DNA of 41,860 nucleotides from Auxenochlorella pyrenoidosa. Taxonomy: Eukaryota > Chlorophyta > Trebouxiophyceae > Chlorellales > Chlorellaceae. The notes under the pieces were generated by a model that did not search any database, was not told where the DNA came from, and saw nothing but the letters and a program-made list of their open reading frames with translations. Shown here one piece after another: positions 10,301 to 22,300 of the stretch (the first letter of the stretch is position 1; every line of letters begins with the position of its first letter). The position numbers and the translations under genes were made by a program. Where the stretch lies: NCBI GenBank assembly GCA_001430745.1, contig KQ482051.1, forward strand, positions 426,217 through 468,076. The letters are read 5' to 3'.

Positions 10301-13300
10301 TGGCGCGGCAACAACGACGAGTTCCTGGGCCGGGTGGCGCGGCTGGCGGAGAAGCGCAAGTGGGGCCAGCTGGTGCGGGCGTTCCGCGCCGCGCTGGACA
10401 AGGTGGCAGCGGCAGAGGCGCAGCGGGGCGGGGCGCCGGGGGAGCAGCAGGGCCAGCAGGCCGGCGGCGGCGGCAAGAAGCAGAAGCACGGCGGCGGCGG
10501 CAAGGCGAAGAAGGGCGGCGCCGGGTCTGCCGTGAACCCAGAGGCGCTTCAGGAGTGGCGAGCCTTCAGCGCCGACCTGGCGGCAGCCGAGGCAACGGCC
10601 ACGGCGGCAGAGGGCGGCTTTGCCTTTGCTTTTGTGGAGGGGGCGCTGGTGAAGGCCGTGCGCGAGGGCTGGTGGCTGCTCCTGGATGAGATGAACCTGG
10701 CGCCCGCAGAGGTGGGTGGTCTGCTGTGGAAGGGAGGGAGGGGGGGGGGGGCTCTGCGTATCGTGGGGGAGATGCCACCTCAGCCGCAGACAGTTCGCGG
10801 GGGTGTGGAGACAGTGCAGCCTTTGAGCCATGCCTGCCAGCTCGCGACTGCCATGGGCTATGCAAACTCACACCCTGTCCTGCCCGCCCGTAGGCGCTGG
10901 AGCGCATTGCCGGCCTGCTGGAGGAGGCGGGGGGTGGCGGCCTGGTGATTGCTGAGCGCGGCGACGCGGAGGCCGTGCCCCGCCACCCCAGCTTCCGCCT
11001 CTTTGGCGCCATGAACCCAGCAACCGACGCAGGTGGGTGATGGGCTTGCCTGCAGGTCCTGGGCAGCATTAGTGCTGCACAGCGGCACTTGGCAAGTGCA
11101 TGAGCGGCCAGTGTTTGGCTGTCTGTTGCACCCGGGCTTGCAAGCCTGTTCTGCTGCCCGTCCTGGCTGCAGGCAAGCGCGACCTGCCGGCCCCGCTGCG
11201 CAACCGCTTCACCGAGATATGGGTGGGCGAGCCGCCCCAGGTGCGAGCCCGCCCTGCTTGGCCCAACACTCGGGCATCTGCTCGCCTGCCTCCCATGACC
11301 GCGCCCTTCTCCTCCCTGCCTGGCGGAGCCAGTGCAAGCGCGACGGAGGCCCCGCCACAAAGTCCCCCTTCTCAACCGCCCACCCCTGCCTGCAGCGCGC
11401 CGACTTGGCGGCCATTGTGGCAGGCTACCTGTCCGGCGTGGTGGCGGGAGCCCCGGTGGAGGCGATCGTGGACTATTACCTGGCAGCCAAGGCCGAGGCG
11501 GTGAGCACGGGTGCCACGGGTTCGGATGCGCGCAGCTGTTTTCGCGCCAGGCGCTGCCAGCGCTGTGCATGCCAGCGCCACGTGGCGACTCGGGACGGTC
11601 ACATGGCATGAGCAAAGTGACTCGAGTGCACAGCTGGTGGAAGCGCCTAGCTGCCCACCCGGCCGCCCCCTGCCCCCTTCAGGAGGCGCACCTGCAAGAC
11701 GGCGCCGGCCACAAGCCCGCGTACAACCTGCGCACGCTGTGCCGCGCGCTCGAGTACGCGGCCAGCGCCACGCCCACCTACGGCCTGCAGCGCTCGCTGT
11801 GGGACGGCTTTGCCATGTCCTTCCTGACGCAGCTGGACCCGCCCAGCGGGGCGCGCCTGGAGAGGCTCATGCAGCAGCACCTGCTGGGGCCGGGGACCAG
11901 CCTCAAGGTGGGGCCTGAGGCGGGGCGGGAAGGTGTGTGTGTGCGCACTGCCCTCCAGGTCTGCTGTGCATGTTCTCAGGCTCCACTGCTGCATGGGCTC
12001 CACTCCCACGCCCTCTGCCCTACCCCCCTACCCTACCCCTCTGCAGGTGCTGCTGCGCGCCCCGCCGGCGCCGCCCGGCTCTGACCACGTGCTGTTCGAC
12101 CAGTTCTGGGTTGGCACTGGGGGCGGCCCCCTGCCAGGCCCCGGCCAAGGTGGGCTGCTGCGCAGGCGGCAGCAGCACCAGCCTGGCAGCGGGTGGCTTG
12201 CATGCAGGGGCCTTGGCGTGCCACCAATGCTGCCAGTTTGATGCCGGGTGCGCGCCCCACCACCAGTTGCCCCCTCCGCCCCGCCCTTGCACCTCCTGCA
12301 GATGGCTCGGGCGGCGCGTTTGTGCTGACACCCACGGTGCAGGGCCACCTGCGCAACCTGGCCCGAGCTGTGCTGCTGCGGCGCTACCCCATCCTGCTGC
12401 AGGCGCGCACCGCCGGGGGCACGGCGCCTCCCAGCATGCTTGCCAGCATAGGGCGAGGCCAGCATACGACCATGCATGCTGTTGCCATGCAGGGCGTGGC
12501 GGGCGACCGCTTGCTGTGCGCTTGAGCCAAGCACCGACGGTCGTCTCCCATGCTCCACTTGTCCCCGGGTGCAGGGCCCCACCAGCAGCGGCAAGACGAG
12601 CCTGGTGTCCTACCTGGCTGCCCAGACGGGTCACACCTTTGTGCGCATCAACAACCACGAGCAGACAGACCTGCAGGTGGGTGCAGGGGGGGCCTGCCCG
12701 CCTCACCCTTGCCTTAGTGCTCTGAACCGATTGACTATCCTTGCAGCCCAGTCTCGTCCCACAGGCCTGGCCGAGCGCTGCCCTGCACCTGCACCCCCCC
12801 ACCCCCCACCCCCGCAGGAGTACCTGGGGTCGTACGTGAGCGACGAGGCCGGGCGGCTGGTGTTCCGCGAGGGCCCGCTGGTGCAGGCGGTGCGGCACGG
12901 CCACTGGATCGTGCTGGACGAGCTCAACCTGGCGCCCACAGAGGTGCTGGAGGCGCTCAACAGGTGTGGGGGAGCGCGGGGCGGGCCGCGGTGCGCCCAC
13001 AGCTTGTGCAACCCTGCGCCGCACATGGCCGTGCTGCACCCACGTGCGCGCCAGCGTGCCAGCCTTCCTGGCCACCAGCCGCGTGGCTGCACGCTCTGCA
13101 GGTGCACCCCAGGACCTCCCTGCCCAGCTCCTCTGCAGCCCGCCCACGCCCCCGCCCCTCCCGCCGCTCCTCACGCAGGCTGCTGGACGACAACCGCGAG
13201 CTGTACGTGCCCGAGCTGCAGGAGGTGGTGCGCCCGCACCCCCACTTCATGCTGTTCGCCACGCAGAACCCGCCCGGCATCTACGCCGGCCGCAAGACGC

Positions 13301-16300
13301 TCAGCAGGCAAGCCAGGGAGCGCTTCTGGGGTGCCGCTGGCTGCCGGCTGGCGGCACCGGCTTCCTGCCTCAGGGTTCCCAGCTTCCGGCGTCCAGCCTG
13401 CCTCGACCCTGTGCCTGCCTGCCGCCCTTGCTCCCCTGCCCGCAGCTGCGCCATCGCCCCCAGCTATGCCGCCAAGCTGGTGACTGGCCGCACCTGACTG
13501 GCTTCCCGGCCCCCTGCCCACCCGCAGGGCCTTCCGCTCCCGCTTCCTGGAGCTGCACGTGGAAGACATCCCTGACGAGGAGCTGACCACAATCCTGGAG
13601 AAGCGGTGCGCCGGCTCGCGGCAGGGCGGCTCTGCAGGGGAGGGCTGGCGGGCCCTCGCGCATGGTCCGTTTCGCCCACCTGCCGCCATGAATGACGAGC
13701 CGTCAAGCGGCTGGCTGCTGGGGGATCTGCCTCGACCCTGTGCCTGCCTGCCGCCCTTGCTCCCCTGCCCGCAGCTGCGCCATCGCCCCCAGCTATGCCG
13801 CCAAGCTGGTGGCTGTGCAGCGCGAGCTGCAGCGTCGCCGCTCCGCCTCCAACGTCTTTGCCGGTCGGCATGGCTTCATCACACCGCGCGACCTGTTCCG
13901 GTGCGTGGGCGGGGCGGCGGGAGGCGAGGGCGTGGGTGCTGCCGCGTTAGTGCAAGGCGGTGTACTTGATGCATTTATGCAGGCGCAGCCATAAGATTTG
14001 GTTGCACTCACGGTGCTGTCTCCCTGCCCCGGCCCGCTGCAGGTGGGCCGGGCGCGGCGCCGTGGGCTACCAGCAGCTGGCGGAGGACGGCTTTGCGGTG
14101 CTGGGGGAGCGGCTGCGCAGCGCCGAGGAGCGCGGCGTGGTGGCAGAGGTGCTGCAGAAGGTGCTGGGGGCCAAGGTGAGGCACGCGCTGCCGCACCCGC
14201 GGAGCACCTAAGCGCGGCATTGCTGTCAGGCAACTATGGTGCTGAGCGGGGGTTGAGCAGGGCAGCAAGTGCGTAGCAAGCCCCCTGCAGGCCGTGTTGG
14301 CTGCTCTCTACGGTTGCCACCGGCCTTCAGTTCCAGCCTCATGGGCACGGTCTTCTGCGCTAGCAAGCTTCAGACGCCGGCTGTCGTGCTGCTGCCCCTC
14401 CCCCCCCCCTGCAGCTCAACATGGCGGAGGCGTACCAGCGTCGTGGCGACGCCCCGCTGCAGCAGCTGCGGGCGGCGCTGGAGCAGGAGGCCGCTGCAGC
14501 TGCCTTGGCCGCCGAAGGTGGCGAACAGCAGCCGCCACCAGCGCAGCACGGCCAGCAGCAGCAGCAGCAGCAGCAGCGCAGCTTGCACAGCGTGGCCGAC
14601 GTGGCGGCGCTGCGCGCTGCGCTGGGTGGCGTGGTGTGGACCCCCTCCATGCGGCGCATGTGAGTGGCTGGAATGCTTCTCTGCCCCTCTGCTCCTGTCG
14701 AGCAAGGTCGTGGCACGCCGGAAGAGATAGCCAGCAGACTGCAAGCCTGTTGTACAGGAAACGTCTCCCACTTGTTCTGGCTGGCAATTTCCTGGTTGTC
14801 GCTGCTGCTCCAACGGTGCCGGAACCGCGGCTTCCTCCCTCCCCCGGAGCAGGTACTGCCTGCTCGAGCGCTGCCTGGAGTTTGCGGAGCCGGCGCTGCT
14901 GTGCGGCGAGACGGGCACCGGCAAGACCACCGTCTGCCAGATGGCCGCCTTTGTGCGGTGCGCCGGTTCCGCTGAGGCCGGGTCGGCAGGGCGGGCCTGG
15001 TGGTGGTCAGCGCAGCGCGGGCCGTGGTGGAGTCGCTTCATCTGCTGTAGCTGCCTGAGTGCTGCCTGCCCTTCACTCTCTGCTGTTTGTGCAGGGGCCA
15101 GCGGCTGCACATCATCAACTGCAACCAGCACACCGAGGTGTCCGACTTCCTGGGGGGGTTCCGCCCCAACAGGTGGGTGGCAGGCGCGCCTGTGCGCGGG
15201 CCACGCTGCCAGGCTGCCTGCACAGCGGCGCGGCAAAGGGCACGCCTGAGGGACATGATGCGCCTTGGCTGCGCCTGTGCGATCTCTTGAACCTGCAATC
15301 CGCGGACCTTGAACGCCGCAACCCACCCCCCTGCAGGCACCGCGAGCGGTCCCTGGTGCAGCTGCAGCAGGCGCTGGCCGCTCTCAACGCCAGCCCGCTG
15401 CTGCCCGCGGCGGGGCTGTCAGCGCTGGCGCCGCCCGCCATGCCCGGCGCCGCCGATCTCCAAGGCGTGGTGTCTGAGGCTCGGCAGCGTCTGGATGCGG
15501 CAGCGGCGCATGTGAGGCAGCAGGCCGACGCGGCCTCGCAGGCCGGGGGCCGCAAGGCGCAAAAGGCGTGGCAGCAGCTGGAGGCGCAGCTGGAGGCGCT
15601 GCGGGCCACTGTGGCCAGCCTGGCAGAGGCTGCGGCGGGCGTGCGGGCGCCCTTTGAGTGGGCAGACGGCCCGCTGGTGCAGGTGGGTGTGCTCTGCAGG
15701 GTTGGCAGTGCCGCCCCCCCAGTGTGCTCTTCTGCCGTGCTTCTCGGTCCTGCGTACACAGTCTGCATCCCAGTGCGGCGTCCGCGCAGCTGTCTCAATG
15801 CGCGCCTCACGTTGCCGCCCCCCCCCCACCCCACCCCGGCCCCAGGCCATGAGGAGCGGCGACATGATCCTGGTGGACGAGCTCAACCTGGCCGAGGATG
15901 CGGTGCTGGAGCGGCTCAACAGGTGGGGCTGGCGGGAGCGGGGCCGGCACGGCAGCAGGACTGGGGGGCGGGAGCGGTCACAGCCAGCCGAGGTGTTGGC
16001 GGCCGCATGCACCTGCTGATTCCCGGGATGGTTGGCCGCTCTCTGGCTTCCAGGCCACCCTGGGGCCCATGCCGCCTCCAGCTGCACCAACCCCCCCGCC
16101 CCCCCCCCCGCTCCACCTGCAGCGTGCTGGAGCCGGGGCGCAGCCTGACGCTGGCGGAGAAGGGCGGCGCGGGGGCGGAGCTGCTGGTGGCGCACCCCGC
16201 CTTCCGCATCGTTGCCACCATGAACCCAGGTGGGGGGACGCCGGCGGCAGGGGGGGAAAGCAGCATGGGCCTGGGGCTTGCACGGGCAACTGTGCCCTCG

Positions 16301-19300
16301 CCCTGCGGCTGCACGGTTCCCCCATGCACACGTGGCAGCCGGCGCAGGATTGGACGTGTGCGCGGTTGCCAGTGGGAAGCGAGGTGCTGGGCTGCACCCC
16401 CCCCTGCAGGCGGCGACTATGGCAAGAAGGAGCTGTCCCCCGCGCTGTCCAACCGCTTCACCTCCATCTGGGTGCCCGCCATCGAGGACGGGGCGGAGCT
16501 GCTGGCCATCCTGGAGTCGCGCCTGCCGGGTGAGGCCGGCTGGAGTGGGGCCCTGGACAGGGCAGGGGGCAGGCGCCGCCTGCGTGGGCGGTCAGCTCAA
16601 GCCGCCCAGCCGGGCGTGACGCCCCTGTGGTTGGCTGCCACGGGAATCTGCCCACGTTTGTTTCTTTGCTGCTGAGCCCAGCGCGTGCACAGTTTGCCTC
16701 GGGAACTTGGGCCGACATGTTTTTTGCTGCTGGGCCCAGCGCCATGCCAGCACCGGCAACTGCCCCCAGCCTGGTTGCCCCATCCCCTGCCCCTTCGCCG
16801 CAGGCGAGGAGGCCAAGGCGCTGGTCGCACCGCGCCTGCTCGACTTCTGGCGCTTCTTCCGTGCCGAGGCTGCACATGCGGCGCGCCAGGCGCTGTCAGG
16901 CAAGGAATCGTGCACAACAAACCGTTTCCGGGGCGCTGCATCGGGCAGCAGGCAGCCCACGCGAGTCAGCATTGTATCAAATCGTATCGCAATCGCACCA
17001 GTCATCAGTTTGGTGCCGACTGACTGGAGACCGCCGCCACCCGGTCCATTCTGCCCCGCTGCAGTTCGCGACTTGCTGGCGTGGGCAGGTTTCATTGCCG
17101 TGACCCATTCGCAGCTGGGCCTGCTGCCGGCGTATGCGCACGGCGCTCACCTGGTGCTGCTGGATGGCATCGGCCTGGGGGTGGGCCTGTCGGCAGAGGT
17201 GCGGGCCGTGTGGGCGGGGCTGCCTGCCGGTGGGCCGGTCACAACCACGGGGGAAGCAGAGGGCACGCAAGCGACACTTGAGTGCGCCCAGGCTGGCTCG
17301 GACTTTTGGTGCAGGGTTTACGGGCGCGTCGCGCCGGCGCCTGCTCAGCAAAGCACACCCAGCATGCGCGCCCTCATCCTCACCTGCGCCGTCTGCCCCT
17401 GCAGGCATCCCAGCAGCTGCGCAACCGCTGCCACGCCTTCCTGCTCACCCAGCTGCCGCCCGAAGTGCACCCTGCGGCCGAGGCGGCAGCGGGCCGCGGC
17501 GCGCTGCCGGGAGGGGAGGGCGCGTCGTCAGCCGCCTCTGCGTCCGACATGGAGGTGGACGTCGGCGTGCGGCAGCAGGAGGCTGGGCGCTGGGGCATCG
17601 CGCCCTTCTTCGTCGAGCAGCGCCCCTTGCCGGGTGGCGCTGCTCTCGGAGCCCGCTTCAACTTCCAGGCGCCCACCACGGGGCGCAACGCGCTGCGCGT
17701 GCTGCGTGCACTGCAGGTGCGTGCTGCGGTGCTAGCTGCGCTGGCCACGTGCCGTTGCGTCTCCCCTGCTTGGGTGCGGCCGGGCCAGCCCCGATGCCGC
17801 CAGTGTCCTGCTGCCCCACTGTGGTTGCCTGCCTGCCCATGCGTCGCAGCTGCGCAAGCCCATCCTCCTGGAGGGGTCGCCAGGTGTTGGCAAGACGTCG
17901 CTCATCGCCGCCATGGCCAAGGCAGTGGGTGAGCGCGCAGCCCCGGGTGGTGGGCGGCGTGCATGCGCTTGCACTGGCCTGCTTCCCCGCCATGTGTGGC
18001 AGGGAGCCAGGTACCGCCCCCCATCCTGGTGCCCGACCTGTCCCCCACCGCCGCACCTGAGCTTGCTGCGTGGCCCCTGGCTGCCGCAGGCGCGGAGCTG
18101 GTGCGCATCAACCTGAGCGAGCAGACCGACATGATGGACCTGCTGGGCGCAGACCTGCCGGTGGCGGGGGGCGCGCCCGGCGAGTTTGCCTGGTGCGCCG
18201 GGGAGCAAAGGGGGAGGGGGGAGGCACGCCGAGATGGTGCCTCCGGAGGTGCACTGGGGGGCTGTTTATTTGGGTGCACTGTGCAACAGGGCCTGTGGTC
18301 TCCCCGCGGCAGCACCGGCTGGAACTTACTGTCTGCGCTGCCCGCTGTCCGCAGGGCGGATGGCCCGCTGCTGGCGGCCGTCAAGTCTGGCGCCTGGGTG
18401 CTGCTCGACGAGCTCAACCTGGCGGGGCAGACGGTGCTGGAGGGACTCAACGCGGTGCTGGACCACCGCACAGAGGTGGGTGCGCTGCCCAGGCAAACGT
18501 GTCTACAGTGCAGCCTTCCCTGAGCTTACACTCGCCCCACACCCCACCCTCCCCTCCTCCCCTGCCCACCTCTTCCCCCCCCCCCCTCACACACACAGGT
18601 GTTCATCCCCGAGCTGAACCGCACCTTCCGCTGCCCGCCAACGTTTCGGGTGTTTGGCGCGCAGAATCCGCTGCAGGCGAGCAGCGGCGCCGCCCATGCA
18701 GGCGCCTGGCAGTGCTTGCCTGTCGCGGTGTGTCCGCAGGCAGCGGGCCAGAACCGACGACCCATCAGAGCCGGCCATGCGAAGCCATGGTATAGCCAGC
18801 GTCGCTCATGCCCTCCCCCCCCCTTGTGCCCCCCGCAGGAGGGCGGCGGCCGCAAGGGCCTGCCCAAGTCCTTCCTCAACCGCTTCACCCGCGTGCACGT
18901 GGAGCTGCTGCGCCAGGCCGACCTGCTGTTCATTGCCGCCTCGCTGCACCCGCGCATCCCGCCCGCCACGCTGGGCCGCATGGTGGCCGCCCTGCAGCGC
19001 CTGCACCAGGACGCAAACGTCAGGCAAGGCGGCCCGTGCGCCCCGGGACCTCCCGCTCCCCCACTCACTCACCACTGTGGTAGTGGCTGTGGTAGTGGCA
19101 GTGTAGAGGCTGGATGCAGCTCATGTTTGCAGCTGGTGAGCCTGCGTTGCAAGGCAGCCCCCCCCCCCCCCCCCCTCCCCACATCCATCTCTCCGCGTCC
19201 CTCTGCGTAAAGCCCCGAACCTGCCATGCGCCGCGCCTGCGACCCTCCCCGCCCTGCAGCCGCGTGTTTGCGGGGGCGGGCGGGCCCTGGGAGTTCAACC

Positions 19301-22300
19301 TGCGGGACCTGCTGAGGTGGTGCGAGCTGGCAGAGTCTGCGGTGCCCGCCGCGCCAGCTGGCGCCAGCCACCCTCAGGGCGCGGGCGAGGCGGCTGCGCT
19401 GGATGCCGCGGCGCAGCACTACGCCTCGCTGCTCTTCCTGCAGCGCCTGCGCACCGCGGCCGACCGCCAGCATGCCACTGCGGTGTTTGCCGGGGCCTGG
19501 GGCGCGGATGCGGCGCAGCAGGCGCAGCGGTCCCGGCAGCCGGAGCTGCACATCTCGCCCGATGCGCTGCAGGTGGGTGCTGTGCTGCGGGGCCTGCTGC
19601 TGACCAGCGCGCCGCTGTCTGCCCAGCCCTCGTGCGTTCAATCGTAGAGATGATCTGCAAATACCAAACCTCCCTCCAGGTTGGCTGGGCCTGCCTGCCA
19701 CGCACGGGCCCCACCGCGGCGGGGGCCCTCAACGGCGACAGCGACGGCGACGGCCTGGCGGCGCCGCTGGCGCTGCTCCCCCCGCAGCTGCCGGTGCTTG
19801 AGTCGCTGGCAGAGTGCGCGGCCCGCGGCTGGATGTGCCTGCTGGTGGGCCCCGCGGCGGGGGGTAAGACGGCGGCGGTGCGCAGCCTGGCGGCGCTGGC
19901 GGGCCAGCCGCTGCTGGAGCTGAGCCTGACCAGCGGGACCGACACCAGCGACCTGCTGGGAGGGTTTGAGCAGGTGGAGCCGGCGAGGCGGGTGCAGGGG
20001 GCGGCGCGCCGCGCGAAGGCGCTGCTGGCCGCCACAGCCGAGCTGCTGCTGCCTGAGCTGCGCCCCACGGCGGCCGAGCACCGGCAGCTGCTGGCGTCCC
20101 TCAGCGCTGCCTGGGCGGCCTGCGCTGCAAGCGCGGGCCTGGATGCGGCAGCCGCCGCGGCCGGGGTGGCCGTGGCGGGGGCGCCCAGCGTCGATGCGCA
20201 GCATGCGCAGCAGCTGGCGGTGGTGCAGGCGGTGCAGGCGGTGCTGGCGCAGCTGCAGGCGGTGCTGGGCGCTCTGCAGCAACTGTTGGGCGCCGCCGAT
20301 GGTGACAGCAGCACGGAGAGCCAGGCCTTGCAGCAGCGGGTGGCGCAGCTGGAGGTGGAGGCGGCAGAGGCGGCTGCCCGGGCGGCAGACCTGGCGGCAG
20401 GGCTGGCCAGCGGCGCCGAGTCGGCGGCCGGCAAGTTTGAGTGGGTGGACGGAGCCCTGACGCGGTGAGAGCCGAGCGGCTGCAGCTTTTGGGGGGCAAC
20501 GAAGGCCTGGTTGCGCTGCCGTGGTCGAGGTGTTGGACGCCATCAGCAGGGCGACACACCCGGGTGGGGAAAAGAGGCATGAGCACAACCATGGTCAGCA
20601 GGCGCTGGTGTGCACCCCGCCTCACTGGCACGCCCGCACCTGGCCCTCCTCCCGTGCGCAGCGCCATTGAGCGCGGTGAGTGGGTGCTGCTGGACAGCGC
20701 CAACCTGTGCAACCCCACCGTGCTGGACCGCCTCAACCCGCTGCTGGAGCCGCACGGTGGGCAGCTCCCCCCCGTGGCTACCCCTGTTTCCGCGCCTGCA
20801 CCCTTCCCCCTGCTCCTCCTGCTGTCATGCCTTTATTCCAAAGGGTTCTGCTGCCCGCCATGCCTGCCGTCGCACCTATGCTGCTGCCCAGGGCTCTTCC
20901 ATGCGCACCCTCTCGCCTGCAGGCGTGCTGCTGCTGAACGAGTGCGGTGGTGGGGGCACAGGGGCGCGCGTGGTGCGGCCCCACCCCAACTTCCGCCTGT
21001 TCCTGGCGCTGGACCCGCGGTGAGGGGGCATGTGGGGCGGCGTGAGAGGGAGCAACAGCCAGGGGGCAGGGCCCAGCTGCAGGGCGCACCCGGATCTGCG
21101 TCCCGCGGGCACCGCTGCTGCTGCATGCTCTGCGTGCTCGGCACACCATCGCTTGGCGGCCCCTGTGCGCAGGCACGGCGAGGTGTCGCGCGCGATGCGC
21201 AACCGCGGCATCGAAATCTTCCTGCTGCCCCAGGGGGAGGAGGAGGCGGCTGTGGCCGCTGTCGGGGCTCCCTGGCATGGCGGCCAGGGCCAGCAGCAGG
21301 GCGAGCAACACGCCGAGCTGGTCCAAGTGCTGGCTCTGGCGGGCATGCCGGGCACGGCCGTGCCGCGTGCCATGGCTGCTGCACATGCCGCGGTGGCAGC
21401 GCACGCGGCGCAGCGGCACCGCCGGCCGCCCGGCCTCCGAGAGCTGCGCCGCTGGGCAGCGCTGACGGCGGCGCTGGCGGCCCGGGGCTGGCGCTTTGGC
21501 GCTGCCCTGGCGGCTGCCTGGCGTCAGTTGTATGTGCGCCTGGAGGCTGCGTCGTCGGCAGGGGCCGAAGAGGCGGCGTCGGTGGCAGAGGCGGCTTTTG
21601 AGGCGTATTTGCAGCCCATGCTCGAGGCGCAGCGGCAGGGAAGCAGCAGCGGTGGCGACCTGCTGCTGTACCGTCCTGCTGCTTGGCCGCTGCCTCTGGG
21701 CGTGGCGGCCTTTGCTGCCGATTCAGCTTCAGCCTGCGCCAGCAGAGATGCAGCTGTGCTGCTGCTGCAGCTGGCCGTGGTGGCTGCAGCGGAGCTGCAG
21801 CAGCGTGGTCACGGCAGTGCAGCTGCAGCGCAGCTGGGCAGCCGGACGGCATGGGTGCATGAGCTTGGCTTGGGAGCAGCGGCGGCCATGCCGGCGGCAG
21901 GCCTGCTGCGTCTTCTGCAGGGCGGCATAGATGGCAGTACGGATAGTGTGACAGAGTCCAGCGACAGCAGCGAGGCCGCCCTGCTGTGCGTGCCTGCAGC
22001 AGCTCGAGTTTTTGCAGAGCGATGCGGGCCGGGGCAGCACAAGCAGCGCGCCGCCCTGATAGATGCTCTCTCGCGGCAGCTGGTGCAGCTGCTCAGCGCG
22101 GCGGGAGCTGCTGGCGGACCCGCTGAGCTGGCTGCACAGCAGGCGAGCCAGCTGGTCAGCGGGGTGCTCGCCCACCCGCTGTGCGCAGCAGCCAGCAGCC
22201 TGCAGCAGCAGCTGGCGGCGGCAATCCAGCTGCCAGCAGCAGCCCGCACGTTCCTGCCCCTTGATACCCTGGCATCGCAGCAGCTGCGGCCCTTCTTGCT

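Larger units (their letters stand above)
12302..14659 (+). other. Midasin AAA3 module
   Basis: Walker A GPTSSGKT is at 12575-12598, the first residues after a GC-AG intron (12403-12574). FVRINNHEQTDLQ and EYLGSYVSDEAG follow, then Walker B IVLDELN (12908-12928), DDNRELYVPELQEVV, FMLFATQNPP and the sensor/arginine-finger block AFRSRFLELHVEDIPDEEL. The lid has FAGRHGFITPRDLFR. This is usually the best conserved midasin AAA module, and the match here is very close. The module contains the exact 85-bp duplication (13398-13482 and 13727-13811). Confidence 0.92.
17850..19572 (+). other. Midasin AAA5 module
   Basis: Walker A GSPGVGKT is at 17874-17897, after LRKPILLE. Next come ELVRINLSEQTDMMDLLGAD, Walker B VLLDELN (18398-18418), LEGLNAVLDHRTE, VFIPELNRTFRCPPTFRVFG, and GGGRKGLPKSFLNRFTRVHV. 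The lid carries PWEFNLRDLLRWCE. Two introns in this module (18677-18838 and 19024-19259) can only be spliced in frame with GC donors. Confidence 0.93.

Noticed and set aside
19076..19106. TGGTAGTGG-like short repeat in an intron
   Set aside because: Only a few imperfect units; ordinary simple sequence with no sign of function.
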